The notes: generated from the sequence alone by a model not told the origin. A stretch of DNA of 64,000 nt from JAKFWF01 sp963741505 (GCA_963741505.1 CAVUIJ010000024.1:248001-312000); one strand, 5' to 3'. Counted from the stretch's first letter, positions 28,277 through 44,347 are shown. Made by a program: numbers and translations.

Positions 28277-28528
28277 GTGCAGGTTTCGAAGTGGGGTAAC
28301 AGTCTTGCGGTTCGGCTTCCAGCCAAGCTTGTTCAGGATCTTGGTTTGAAAGAAGGTGACGAGATCGACATCCACGCGGTTGCTGGCAAGACCGCGCTTG
28401 AAATCGAGAAGAAGCCCTCGCGGCAGGAACTTCTTGAGCGCCTGCGTTTGCTTCGTGGCACAATTCCCGCTGATTACAAATTTGATCGCGAGGAAGCGAG
28501 CGAGCGACGTCCGCATGACAAGGACTGA
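28277..28528 (+). CDS. AbrB/MazE-family antitoxin (VapB-type)
   Basis: 83-residue antitoxin. The N-terminal swapped-hairpin DNA-binding domain is clear: MQVSKWGNSLAVRLPAKLVQDLGLKEGDEIDI (residues 1-32). The C-terminal part (RQELLERLRLLRGTIPADYKFDRE) would wrap the toxin. GTG start at 28277, six bases after GGAGG; the preceding palindrome is its likely operator. The stop overlaps the toxin start by 14 bases. Divergent from gltD by 91 bases, and transcribed against gltB and gltD. Confidence 0.9.
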   Translation: MQVSKWGNSLAVRLPAKLVQDLGLKEGDEIDIHAVAGKTALEIEKKPSRQELLERLRLLRGTIPADYKFDREEASERRPHDKD

Positions 28529-28922
28529 TGTGTTTTTCGACACCAATGTACTCGTGTACATGGGTCTGAGCGACGAGACAAAAGCGGAGAACTCGCGCCA
28601 ACTGCTCGCCGAGGGGGGCGTGGTAAGCGTGCAAGTCTTGAATGAGTACGTTTCTGCGACGCGCGGGAAAAACCGCGTGCCATGGCCGCTCGTGATGATC
28701 GGACTTGAGGGAATCCGTGCAGGATGCCGAGTGGTGCCGTTGACGCTCGCAACCCACGAACTCGGACTCGCGTACGCCGAGCAATACCAGTTCGCGATAT
28801 ACGACAGCATGATCGTCGCGGCTGCTGTGCTGGCCGGCTGCGCCACGTTGTATTCCGAGGACATGCACGACGGATTGGTCATCGATGGGCTCACGATCCG
28901 GAACCCATATGCGCTAACTTGA
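28515..28922 (+). CDS. PIN-domain toxin (VapC-type RNase)
   Basis: 135-residue PIN-fold RNase. Acidic metal-binding residues are visible in FFDTNVLVY (Asp), LNEYV (Glu), YDSMIVAAAVLAGC (Asp) and SEDMHDG (Asp). Such toxins cleave tRNA or rRNA until neutralised by the antitoxin. The ATG at 28515 lies inside the antitoxin gene (14-base overlap), so translation is coupled. Its 3' end overlaps the 3' end of the convergent GST gene by about 30 bases. Confidence 0.9.
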   Translation: MTRTDVFFDTNVLVYMGLSDETKAENSRQLLAEGGVVSVQVLNEYVSATRGKNRVPWPLVMIGLEGIRAGCRVVPLTLATHELGLAYAEQYQFAIYDSMIVAAAVLAGCATLYSEDMHDGLVIDGLTIRNPYALT

Positions 28923-29488
28923 GGCCGGATTCGCAGCGCGCGATCCAGGCGCGCAGGTTCGGCCGCGCGGCAGATCGAAGCCGCCCTCGTGCGCAACGCG
29001 CGTGTAAGCCAGCAGGGCGATGTCGGCGATGGTCATGGTTTCGCCAACGAGGAATGCCCGCCCGGAAAGATGCGCTTCCATCAGATCCAGCGCCTTTTCG
29101 CCGCGCTCGACGCGCCAGGCTTCGCGGCTGTCTTCGGGCGCTTCAGGTACAGCATGTGGAAGCGGCAGACCGCGATGTAAGGCTCGTGGCTGTACTGCTC
29201 CCAGTTGAGCCACTCGTCGATCTTGGCCTGGGTGAAGGCGTCATCGGGCAGCAGCGACGAGCCGCGCGCCAGATAGCGGATGATCGCGTTCGACTGGGCG
29301 AGGTGGCGGCCGTCGTCGAACTCGACCACCGGGATCTGGCCCATCGGGTTGCGGGCGAGGAACTGCGGCGTCTTGGTCTCGCCGTCGAGCGCCGACACGA
29401 CGACCCACGCATACGGCAGGCCGAGATGGTCGGCCGTATACTTTACTTTCAGGCAATTGCCCGATGTCAGATCGCCATGGATACGCAT
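28891..29488 (-). CDS. Glutathione S-transferase family protein (frameshifted)
   Basis: Thioredoxin-like N-domain (NCLKVKYTADHLGLPYAWV, then NPMGQIPVVEFDDGRHLAQSNAIIRYLA with the glutathione-binding QSNAI) and helical C-domain (EKALDLMEAHLSGRAFLVG, then TIADIALLAYTRVA). Two single-base losses, near 29143 and 28955, interrupt it; corrected length 199 residues ending KLAHMGSGS. The start lies seven bases after the gltB stop, so it is read from the gltB transcript. The last 30 bases overlap the toxin gene on the other strand. Confidence 0.82.
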
Positions 29489-29495
29489 CGGCCGC

Positions 29496-34259
<4,764 letters not shown>

Positions 34260-34732
34260 GGTCGGCCTCGTGGCAAGGTCTGCCGTTCACAAAGAGATCG
34301 GGATGTTCTTGGTTTCGCGCGGTCTTGGCAATCTAGCGCGCCGGCGCCGCGCGTGGATATCGTCGTAAGTCTCGGTCCCGGCCGCGGTGCCACTTGCCGG
34401 CGCCGGCGGTCAACCGCGCGGCAGCGCCGGTTTTCGCGTTTTTCGCGTAGCTCGCGCGCGCAGACCGCCATTGGTATCGGCGATGTCCACGGTCCACGCG
34501 ACGACGGAGGCCGCTGGCCTCTCAACTGCCGGCAGCTGTTGCCGAAACGTCGCCACGTTGCGCCCTTCCAGTGGAAGCATCCGCCGCCGGCGCGGAGGAC
34601 TACTGATGCAATTAGGTCAGCGGTGCTGACCTTGTCCAAGAAAAAACATACTTTGCTTCCGCACACAAGTGGGAATTGCGGCCCGCCGAAGACGAAATAA
34701 AATTACGCGGCGCGCGCGATCCAGGCCTATGC
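34260..34732. other. Intergenic region upstream of gltB, no supported gene
   Basis: About 470 bases between the gltB start and the prfB stop. It must hold the gltB promoter and leader, but I cannot place boxes with confidence. No gene or repeat seen. Confidence 0.5.
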
Positions 34733-35865
34733 CTACGCCAGATCCTCGACCTGGGCCGGACCGCCGCCCTTGATGCGTTGGGCGAGTGCTGCCTCGATGA
34801 AGGGATCGATGGCGCCGTCGAGCACCGCATCAGGATTGCCGCTCTCGACACCGGTGCGCACATCTTTGACCAGCTGGTAGGGCTGCAACACGTAGGAACG
34901 CAGTTGATGGCCCCAGCCGATATCGGTCTTCGAGGCGGCCTCGGCATTGGCCTTCTGCTCGCGCCGCTTCAATTCGGCCTCGTACAGCCTGGCGCGCAAC
35001 ATGCCCCAGGCGGTCGCCCGGTTCTTGTGCTGCGAGCGCTCCTGCTGGCACGACACCACGATGCCGCTCGGAATGTGGGTAATCCGCACCGCCGAGTCGG
35101 TAGTGTTGACATGCTGGCCGCCGGCGCCCGACGCGCGGTAGGTGTCGATGCGGCAATCGCTTTCCTTGATGTCGATGTCGATCGTATCGTCGATCACCGG
35201 ATAGACCCAGGCACTGGCGAAGCTGGTGTGGCGCCGTGCGTTCGAGTCGTATGGCGAGATGCGCACCAGCCGGTGCACGCCTGATTCGGTCTTGAGCCAG
35301 CCGTAGGCGTTCTCGCCCTTGATCTCGATGGTCGCCGACTTGATGCCAGCCTCTTCGCCGGCGCTCTGCTCGATCAGCGAGACCTTGTAGCCGCGCCTTT
35401 CCGCCCAGCGCATGTACATGCGCAACAGCATCTGCGCCCAGTCCTGGCTCTCGGTGCCGCCGGCGCCGGCATGGACTTCGAGGTAGGTGTCGAAGCTGTC
35501 GGCCTCGCCCGAGAGCAACGCCTCGACCTCGCGCTTGTGACCGACTTCGGCGAGCTTGCGCAGTGCCGCCTCGCCTTCGACAATAGCTCGGTTCGTCCTG
35601 CTCCATCTCGCCGAGTTCGATCAGGGTGATGGCGTCATCGAGTTCGCGTTCGAGGGAACGATAGCCTTGCACGGCCTTTTCCAGCGCCGTGCGCTCGCGC
35701 ATCAGCTTCTGCGCTTTCGCTGCGTCATTCCAAAGCGTCGGGTCCTCGGCGCGATTGTTCAGCTCGGACAGCCGGCTCTCGGCGGTATCCCAGTCAAAGA
35801 TGCCTCCGCAGCAGGGAGAGCGACTCGCGAATGCTGTCGACCAGCTTTTGGTGCTCGGCGCGCAT
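34733..35865 (-). CDS. prfB: Peptide chain release factor 2, with programmed frameshift
   Basis: Recognises UGA/UAA and triggers peptide release. The GGQ motif is in GASGAGGQHVNT-like RASGAGGQHVNTT; the anticodon-mimic tripeptide reads SPY (RISPYDSNARRHTSF) where E. coli has SPF. Translation starts at 35865, reads 23 codons to CTT, meets an in-frame TGA (35796-35794) and must shift +1 to continue with GAC. A second, non-programmed extra base near 35575 is probably a sequence error. After both corrections the protein is 376 residues, typical for RF2. Upstream lies mrcA, same strand. Confidence 0.95.
35793..35808 (-). promoter_or_regulatory. prfB programmed +1 frameshift site
   Basis: On the minus strand the sequence is CGGAGGCATCTTTGAC: a Shine-Dalgarno-like GGAGG, three bases, then CTT-TGA-C. 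This is the classic autoregulatory site in which slow RF2-dependent termination at UGA lets ribosomes slip on CUU into the +1 frame. Same heptamer and spacing as in E. coli. Confidence 0.95.
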
Positions 35866-35972
35866 GGGCAGCCCTTTCAGGAAATTGCCGGTTCACAGGA
35901 TTGTTGCAAGCCACGCTTCGTATATGCGGCACGACGCAGTCCTGCAACCTGCGAGCCGATGAGGCTACGCGA

Positions 35973-38517
35973 TCACCACTGTCCGCCGCGACCGGTCGCC
36001 AGCGCCCGCTGGCTCGGAAACGAATCGCCGGCATCCGAGGATTGCTGCCCCGAGCCCTCGTAGCCCAGGAACGAGTTCGGATCGTCGGGCTCCTCGCCTG
36101 GCTTGTAGGCTTCGACGATGGCGTCGGTCTCGCCTGGCGCCGCCCGCAGGCCGGTCCTCGGATTGACGCGGACGAGCCTCAATCCTGGCGGCTGGCGGAA
36201 AATGCCGGGCTTCTTGTCGGCCAGCGCCATCTTCATGAAGTCGGCGAAGATCGGTGCCGAGACCTGGCCGCCGGTCGCAGTCTTGCCCATCGGCTTTGGG
36301 TTGTCATAGCCGACGAAAACGCCGACCACGAGGTCGGGCGAATAGCCGATGAACCAGACGTCCTTGCTGTCGTTCGAGGTGCCGGTCTTGCCGGCGAGCG
36401 GCACGCCAGGCACCATTTGCTTCACCACCGTCGCGGTGCCGCGCTGGACGACGCCCTCCAGGATCGAGGTCATCTGGTAGGCGGTATGCGGGTCCATCAT
36501 TGGTTTGCGATCATCGATGATCTCAGGCTCGGACTGGCCTTGCCAGCGGTCGGCCTTGCAGTTGGCGCAGTTGCGCTCGTCGTGGCGCCAGACCGTGCGG
36601 CCCCAGCGATCCTGGATGCGATCGATCATGGTGGCGCGGATCTGCCGCCCGCCATTGGCCAGCATCGAGTAGGCGGTCGCCATCCGCAGCACCGTGGTTT
36701 CGCCGGCGCCAAGCGACATCGACAGGACGGGGAGCAGGTCGTCGTAGACGCCGAACCGCTTCGAATACTCGGTAATCAGCGGCATGCCCATGTCCTGGGC
36801 GAGGCGCACCGTCATCTGGTTGCGCGACTTCTCGACGCCGACCCTGAGCGTCGTCGGACCGAACGACTTGTCCTTCTGGTAGTTCTCAGGCCGCCAGGCT
36901 TCCTTGCCCGGGCCCTGGTCGATCTCGATCGGTGCGTCGAGGATGATCGAGGTCGGCTTGTAGCCGTTGTCGAGGGCGGCGGCGTAGACCAGCGGCTTGA
37001 ATGACGAGCCCGGCTGCCGGCGCGCCTGCACGGCACGGTCGAACTGGCTCATGGCGTAGGAGAAGCCGCCGGCCACCGCCAGCACGCGGCCGGTGTGCGG
37101 GTCCATGGCGACGAGACCGCCACCGACCTCGGGCATCTGCATCAGGCTCCAGGCACCGGCGAGGTTGGCCGGGTCCTTGGGTGCGACATAGATCACGTCG
37201 CCCAGCGCCACCACGTCGGACGGCTGCTTCGGCGGCGCCCCCTTCTCGCGATCGGTGGCGAGGAACTTGCCGGCCCACTTCATCTCGTCGAAGGCGATTT
37301 CGACCGCCTCGCGGGTGGCGATTGAGCGAGCCGTCCTGCTGGCGGACCGGACGCAAGCCGACCACGACCTTGGTCTTCTGCACATCGAGCACGACGCCGA
37401 GACGCCACGGCTGGATGTCGCTCGCCACTTCGATCGCGCCGAGCGTTGCGCCCCAGTCGCCGGCAACGTCGATGCGGCTCACCGGCCCGCGCCAGCCGCG
37501 CATGCGGTCGAAGCGGATGAGGCCGTCGGTCAGCGCCTTGCGGGCGTAACGCTGCATCTGCGGATCGAGCGTGGTGCGCACCGACAGGCCACCACCGTAC
37601 AGCTTCTCTTCGCCATACTGGCCGAGGATGCCGCGCCGCACTTCCTCGGCAAAGTATTCGGCTGCGAAAATGTGGGCGCCGAACGGGCGAATGTTGACCG
37701 CCAGCGGCTTCTTGCGAGCGTTTTCGGCGTCGTCCTTCTTGATGTAGCCGTTCTCGGCCATCTGGCCGAGGATCCAATTGCGCCGCTCGGTGGCGCGCGC
37801 GGTGTTCTTGAAGGGATGGTAGTTGTTCGGCGCCTTGGGCAGGGCTGCGAGATAGGCCGCCTCCTCCGGTGCCAGATCGCCGAGTTCCTTGTTGAAGTAG
37901 TTGAGCGAGGCCGCCGCCACGCCGTAGGAGCCGAGCCCGAGGAAGATCTCGTTGAGGTAGAGCTCGAGGATCTTGTCCTTGGAATAGGCCTGCTCTATGC
38001 GCACCGCCAGGATCGCTTCCTTGATCTTGCGCTCGAGCTTGCGCTCGTTGGTGAGCAGGAAGTTCTTGGCGACCTGCTGGGTGATGGTCGAGGCACCTTC
38101 GGCCCGGCCGCCGGGATTGCTGATCATTTTCGACAGAACGCGGGCGATGCCGACGAAGTCGAGGCCGCCATGCTCGTAAAAGCGTCGGTCCTCGGCCGAC
38201 AGGAACGCGCCAAGCACCATTTTCGGGATGGTGTTGATCGGCACGAAGATGCGCCGCTCGCGGGCGTACTCGGCGATCAGCGAGCCGTCGTGCGCGTGGA
38301 TGCGCGTCATCACCGGCGGCTCGTAGTTGGCCAGGCTCTCGTAGGACGGCAGGTCCTTCGACGCCTTCCACAGTAGATAGCCGACCACCGAGGTGACGCC
38401 GATGAACGCGACAACGCCGAACGCGAACGTGAAGCCGAGAAAGCTCAGCAACGCGCTCTTGCGTTTTCTCTTGCGTGGCCTACCTTCGGCCGGCGGCGGT
38501 AGCACAGGCGCGCGCAT
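35973..38517 (-). CDS. mrcA: Penicillin-binding protein 1A (frameshifted)
   Basis: Bifunctional peptidoglycan glycosyltransferase/transpeptidase. One N-terminal transmembrane helix (residues about 24-50), then GT51 domain with EDRRFYEHGGLD and GASTITQQVAKN, then transpeptidase domain with the active Ser-x2-Lys in GSSFKPLVY and KTGTSNDSKD. One extra base near 37323 between VRQQDGSL and IATREAVEI; corrected length 847 residues. Lies between the amidase gene and prfB on the same strand, the usual alphaproteobacterial order. Confidence 0.95.
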
Positions 38518-38616
38518 GTTCCTCGAATCCAGGGTTGCAGGTCTGAATAGTCGTGGCCTTCGCCGACAGCAAGGGCCGAGCCCGCCACTGCCTACAGATT
38601 ACCAGCGAATGTGGCT

Positions 38617-38992
38617 TTAACCCGACCTTCTCGCAGGGGTGGGGTCGGCACGGCGGCAAATTCGTTTGACAGGGCAGGAGCGGCGCGCAGAGCATAGCCG
38701 ATCTATGGTCACCCTGCGCCGAAGGCGCGCGAGCCGGCGTCGCCGGCTTTGGCCCGTCCGGGCCGGGCGTCGCGACGCACCCTGTCAAACGAATTTGCCC
38801 CGCCCTTCGGGTCGCACGCCCGTGGCCGCCCGCGTCATGCGGGACGCATGCTTCCAGCATGTCGCGCGCCTCAACCGTATGCGGGGCTACGCTTTTCGGC
38901 GCGCTCGTCACGCCTCGCGTGCAGTCGCACGACGCGGATCGGCTCACGCTCGTGCGATGACGATCCCCGCCCCTGCGAGAAGGTCGGGTTAA
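38617..38992. repeat. 376-bp nested inverted-repeat element with TTAA ends
   Basis: The outer arms are 23 bases, perfect, beginning TTAACCCGACCTTCTCGC at 38617 and ending as its reverse complement at 38992; similarity continues a few bases inward with one mismatch. A second perfect 20-base pair (GGCAAATTCGTTTGACAGGG, 38655-38674, and its complement, 38780-38799) is nested inside. No coding capacity. Looks like a non-autonomous miniature element. A decayed half copy lies at 9197. Confidence 0.75.
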
Positions 38993-39039
38993 GCTGTCGC
39001 GGACAACTGCTCTGCGCAATTGACATAAGCTTCCGCGGG

Positions 39040-40364
39040 CTATCGCGACGCCGTTGCCGGCCGCTTGGCGAAGAATGCCTCGATGGACGCCGCGATGGCG
39101 CCGCCGACCTGCTTCTGCCAGTCGGTCGACAGCAGCAGCTTCTGATCTTGAACGTTGCTCATATAGCCCAGCTCGATCAACACCGATGGCGTTTGCGTCT
39201 GTTTCAGCACCATGAACGCCGCGGAGCGCTGTGGATCCCGCGCCATGGGCACGTGCTGGCGCAGCTCGCCGACCAGCATCGTCCTGAAATCATGCGCGAA
39301 ATTGGCAGTCTCGCGCTTCATCAGATCAACCAGGATGTTGCGCACCTGATCCTGGTCGTTGCCGCCGCCGCGCTCGAGCCCGGCCAGCAGGTCGACGGCG
39401 TTCTCCTTCTCGGCCAGCAGCCGCGCCTGCTCGTCGGAGGCCTGCTCCGACAGGGTATAGACCGTGGCGCCGCGGACATTCTGCGCGAGATTGACCTCGC
39501 CCACCGAGTCGGCGTGGATCGAGATGAACAGGTCGGCCTTCAGCCGCTCGGAGGTACGCCGGCGACGATCGAGCGAGACGAAAACGTCGGTCGAGCGGGT
39601 CATCACCACGTCATAGCGGCCGGTTGCGAGCAGGATCGCACGCACCTGCCGCGCCACTGTCAGCACCAGGTTCTTCTCATGCACGCTGCCAACAACGGCA
39701 CCAGGATCAAGTCCGCCGTGGCCTGGATCGATCACCACCACCGGCTTCGAGTTGACCTTGGCGGCGACCTCCGGCAACTCTTCATAGGCGCTCGATTTCA
39801 ACGTCGGCCGGTTGGTCTGCGGCTGGCTCTTCAAGGCGGCATCGAACGAGGCTGCGTCGGTGGCGACGAGTTCGACTACGATTTGCGCGGTTTGGCCTGC
39901 CGCCCCGCCCGTGACTTGCACCCGTTCCACTTTCACCGGCCCGGCCACATCAAGGACGATGCGCGACTTGCGGGTGGCGAACAGGCCGTAGCGCCACGCG
40001 GTCACCAGACCGTGTGCCGCCGGCACCTCGGCGGTGGCTAATTTGAATTGCAGATCAGGCACATCGATGATCACCCGAGTGGGATCGCCGAGCAGGAACA
40101 CGGTCGGCTTGACGGCAGCAGAGACGTCGAAGGTGATCCGTGTCTTGGTCTGATCACCGCTGAATTTGGCGCCGGTCATGCGGGTAACGGCTGGTACCGG
40201 CGGCACCGCCTTCGTCGCCGCCGGAGCCGGGCTGCCGGCTGCCGGAGCGAGCAGGTCTGAGCGGCGGCCGGCGCCGACAGACCGGCGCACGCGATCGCCG
40301 ATATCACAACCGCGGCCAGCAACCGCCGATGAACGAGACGTGGCAACCGCTCTACCCTCTCCAC
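39040..40364 (-). CDS. amiC: N-acetylmuramoyl-L-alanine amidase (frameshifted near N-terminus)
   Basis: Periplasmic zinc amidase that splits septal peptidoglycan. GTG start at 40364 gives a signal peptide (RRLLAAVVISAIACAGLSAP...AAAQ); then one base is missing near 40262 and the frame continues DLLAPAAGS. An AMIN domain (KTRITFDVSAAVKPTVFLLGD) precedes Amidase_3 with zinc ligands in VIDPGHGGLDPGA, Glu in HEKN, His in LFISIHAD and Glu in VLIELGYMSN. Corrected length 441. Placing the start at 40497 in the downstream frame would lose the signal peptide. Adjacent to mrcA, and divergent from rne. Confidence 0.92.
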
Positions 40365-41337
40365 CCATACCTGCAGCGCATGCCGACCGAATCGGCGCGC
40401 GCCCGAGTTGCATCATCAACGCTCTGCCCGACGCAGCCGTTAAGCTGATCGTAATGACGATCGTGCAGCCTTTGGAATCAAAGCCGGAATCGCCCATAAT
40501 GCGCAGGCAACTATAACACTCTTGCCTGCGACCGAGCGAACCCGTAGTGTGATATTTGCGTCGAACGCCGCGGTTTTCCGTCCCGGTGTGATGATTTGGC
40601 AGGCGAGTCCGCTCGGCATGCCCAATAAACAGCTGTGCCCACGCGCAGCACGTTTCTTGACCAGATCGTCCACATGGCAGACGGGATGCTCGGCGAGCGT
40701 ATGCGGTCGTCGGCTAGCCGCTGCCAGCAGCCGGCTACAGGGCCAGCGACCGCCGCACCTCTTCCGTTTGCCAGCGTCGCCCGTGAAAGGCAGTGCGACC
40801 GAGCAAACCTTACGACCCTAGTCCCTGCCTTCGTCGGGACCAGGTGGATCGCGGTAGGAGCCTCTACGGCCGTCAATGCGAGCCGGAACAGGTGCCGCCC
40901 CATTCCGCCGCAGCCGGCAAAGGCAGCCAAATAACCGGCTCGCCAGAGCCAGCCATCGTTACACGAGCACCGACACTTCACGGACGCAATAGGACAAAAA
41001 TGCCGTTCGCAGGCACGCAGCAAAACACTGGAAGGGATGATCGCAGCCGACCCGGCATGCGCGTCGCTTCATTTGCTGCCGCCTCGGCGCTGCCTCTGTC
41101 GTGCGCCCGACACTCAGTTTCGTCCATCACCACCACCATAACCCCCAGCAACCAGACATGTGCGCCCGCCACGGGCTGCCAGCCGGTTTCACGCGACCTC
41201 CCCGATCCTGGTCCCGCCTGCGGAATTGCGCCTCGGCGCCGCTCCGCGCTTGCGGCCACCGCGATCGACCGGAGACCAGCGCTTCGTGAGCCGTGCGAGG
41301 CCCGGCCGCCCAGCCGGCGCACGAAGGACATGATCCA
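40365..41337. other. Long rne leader / amidase promoter region, no gene
   Basis: About 970 bases between divergent amiC and rne with no convincing gene. rne genes often have long autoregulatory 5' leaders, so part of this may be transcribed. An AAGGA site is about eight bases before the rne ATG. Confidence 0.5.
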
Positions 41338-44294
41338 ATGGCTCACAACAAGATGCTCATCGACGCCACCCACCCGGAGGAGACCCGCGTTGTCGTCCTG
41401 CGCAACGGTCGCGTAGAGGAATTCGACTTCGAATCGGCCGCCCGCAAGCTGCTGCGCGGCAATATCTATCTGGCCAAAGTCACCCGCGTGGAGCCCTCGC
41501 TCCAGGCCGCCTTCATCGACTACGGCGGCAACCGGCACGGCTTCCTCGCCTTCAGCGAGATCCATCCCGACTACTACACGATCCCCGTCGCCGACCGACA
41601 GGCCTTGCTCGAAGAGGAGGCCGCCGCAGACGCTGCCGAGGAGGCGGAAGCCGATCGCCGCGCCGAGGCCCGCGCCGCCCGCGGCAACGATCGCGACACG
41701 GACGATGGCGAGGACCATGCCATCGACGTGACCGAGCACCTGCCGCCGGAGACGATCGAGCCGATCGAAAGCGCGAGCCTGCCGCTCGAAGCAGCCGAGA
41801 GCGACGATAAGCTCCGCTCCGACCTGGTCGAACCGCCGGCACCTGCCGCATCGCCGGCGTCCGAGCCGACCGCCGCCGAGGCCGCGGCCGACGCCGGCCG
41901 CCATGGCGGCATGACGCACGATCAGCCAGCCGACTACAGTCACGACGATACGAACGATCAAGCCGCCGCCGAGGCCGCGACCGACCAGCGCTCCGAGCCG
42001 CCGGCGGTCGAGCCGGTCGACAGCGTCGGCGCCGAGGACGCGCTCGAGGAGCTGCCGGCCCGCCCGCGTCGCCGCATGCGCTCCTACAAGATCCAGGAAG
42101 TGATCAAGCGCCGCCAGATCATCCTGGTCCAGGTCGTCAAGGAGGAGCGCGGCACCAAGGGTGCGGCACTCACCACCTACCTGTCGCTGGCCGGCCGCTA
42201 CACCGTGCTGATGCCCAACACGGCGCGCGGCGGTGGCATCAGCCGCAAGATCACCAACGCCCAGGACCGCAAGCGCCTGAAGGCGATCGCCCAGGACCTC
42301 GACGTGCCGGAGGGCATGGGGCTCATCATCCGTACCGCCGGCGCCGCCCGCACCGCGCAGGAGATCAAGCGCGACTTCGAATACCTGCTGCGGCTGTGGG
42401 AGAGCGTGCGCGACATGACGCTGCAGTCGACGGCGCCGAGCCTCGTCTACGAGGAAGGTGACCTGATCAAGCGCTCGATCCGCGATCTCTACACCAAGGA
42501 GGTCGACGAGATCGTCGTCGCCGGCGACGCGGCGCATCGCGAAGCCCGCGATTTCATGCGCATGCTGATGCCGAGCCACGCCCGCAACGTCATCGACTAT
42601 CGCGAGCCGGAGCCGCTGTTCAACCGCTACCAGATCGAAAAGCAGCTGAACGCGATGTTCAGCCCGTTCGTCAACCTCAAGTCCGGCGGCTACCTCGTCA
42701 TCAACCAGACCGAGGCGCTGGTCGCGATCGACATCAACTCCGGCAAGTCGACTCGCGAGTTCTCGATCGAGGAGACCGCGCTCAATACCAACCTCGAGGC
42801 CGCCGACGAGATCGCCCGCCAGCTCAAGCTGCGCGATCTCGCCGGCCTGATCGTGATCGACTTCATCGACATGGAGGAGAAGCGCAACAATCGCGCGGTC
42901 GAGCGCCGCATCAAGGAAGCCTTGCGCTTCGACCGGGCCCGCATCCAGGTCGGCCGCATTTCGCATTTCGGCCTGCTCGAGATGTCGCGCCAGCGCATGC
43001 GCACCGGCGTGCTCGAAGGCTCGACCACGCAGTGCCCGCACTGCCAGGGCACCGGCATCATCCGCTCGACGGAATTGGTGGCGCTGGCCGTCATCCGGGC
43101 GCTGGAGGACACCTTGATCGCCAATGGCCGCTCGTCGCTGGTGGCGACCACGTCGGCCGGGGTCGCGCTCTACATCCTCAATCACAAGCGCAACTTCATC
43201 GTCGACATGGAGCACCGCCACGGCGTCTCGGTCACGGTACAGGCGAGCGACAAGATGCAGGGCTCGAACTTCACCATCGAGAAATCGAACCTGCCGCTCG
43301 TCGCCGCCCGCCGGCCCGACAAAGCGGCGGTCAACATGGACTGGGGCTTCAGCGGCGAAGCCGAAGGTGCAGCCGGCGAGGCCGACCGGATCGACGAGAT
43401 CGAATTCGAGACCGCGGTCGAGGCCGAAGAGGTGTCGCCGGCACGTGCCGGCGAGGAAGTCGGCGGCAACGGCGAAACGCCGCGCGGGCGCCGGCGGCGC
43501 CGGCGTCGTGGCGGCCGCCGCGACGATCGTCCGGAGCGCAACGGCGATCAAGCCGGCGAACGCATGGCCAGCGGCGACGACGACGAGCGTCCCGCCCGCC
43601 AGCCAACCGGCGAACTGGAAGAAGTCGGCGATGTCGAAGAGCCGCATGGCGGTGGCCGCGGACGGCATGAACACGTGCGCGAAGCCGAGGCCGACGAGGC
43701 GACGGCGAGGACGAAGGCGTTCAAGCAGCACCGCGTGGCGACCAGCCCCAGGGCGAGACCGGCGAAGGCGGCCGTGGCCGTCGCGGCCGTCGACGCGGAC
43801 GCCGCGGTGGCCGTCGTGGCGGCCGCGATCGCGACACCCTGAGTGCCGGTGCCCTGCCGGAAAGCGGCGAAGCGCTCGCTGCTGAACGTCCGGCCGGCGA
43901 TCGTTCGGAGCGCGAGCCGGGCGAGGAAAACTTCGAGCGCATCTACGACCCGGCGCACGAGCACCAGGCCGAGCCCGAGCCGCACGACGAGCCGATTGCG
44001 CTTCAGCCGCAGATCGATGACAAGCACCGCCACGGCGTGCGCACCCACGAGCCGGCGGCACATCGTGAAGCGACGACGAACGGCCGGCGCGAGCCCATCG
44101 TCCATGAGCCGAAGCCACAGGCAGCCGAACCGGTGAAGGCGAGGGAGCCCGAGCCGGCACCGCAGCCGGCGGAAGCGAGGGGCTACGACCGGCCGAGCAC
44201 GCCGCCCGAACAGATCGCCGTGATCTCGACCACGCCGGACGAGGGCAAACCGGTGCGCAAGGGTTGGTGGCAACGCCGCCTCGATGGCGAATAA
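41338..44294 (+). CDS. rne: Ribonuclease E (frameshifted in the C-terminal arm)
   Basis: Essential endoribonuclease and degradosome scaffold. The N-terminal S1 domain (LLRGNIYLAKVTRVEPSLQAAFIDYG) is split by an acidic Ala/Glu/Asp-rich insert of about 160 residues (roughly 85-250), a feature known for alphaproteobacterial RNase E. Then the catalytic DNase-I-like domain with metal Asp in LVAIDINSGKS and LIVIDFIDME, and the Zn-link CPHCQGTG. The C-terminal half is Arg/Gly- and acid-rich and ends KPVRKGWWQRRLDGE. One base is missing near 43700; corrected length 985. Without correction the protein would stop at 43842. Confidence 0.95.
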
Positions 44295-44307
44295 TTCCCC
44301 ACGCAAC

Positions 44308-44331
44308 GGTGCCGGGCTTCAGCCTGGCACC
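44308..44331. repeat. GTGCC-GGCTTCAGCCTGGCACC palindromic repeat, copy 1
   Basis: Single palindrome GGTGCC-GGGCTTCAGCC-TGGCACC between the convergent rne and HAD genes; can also serve as a hairpin terminator. Relatives at 49519, 51850, 58201 and 61102. Confidence 0.75.
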
Positions 44332-44347
44332 TTGTCCTTCGTCGCGA

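Noticed and set aside
40364..40497. Amidase start at 40497
   Set aside because: That frame lacks a signal peptide, while the frame beginning at 40364 supplies a perfect one that joins the amidase after one base correction.
40978..44160. Open frame of more than 1000 codons on the minus strand
   Set aside because: Antisense to rne; low-complexity Arg/Ala/Gly/Leu composition mirrors the rne codons and no domain is visible.
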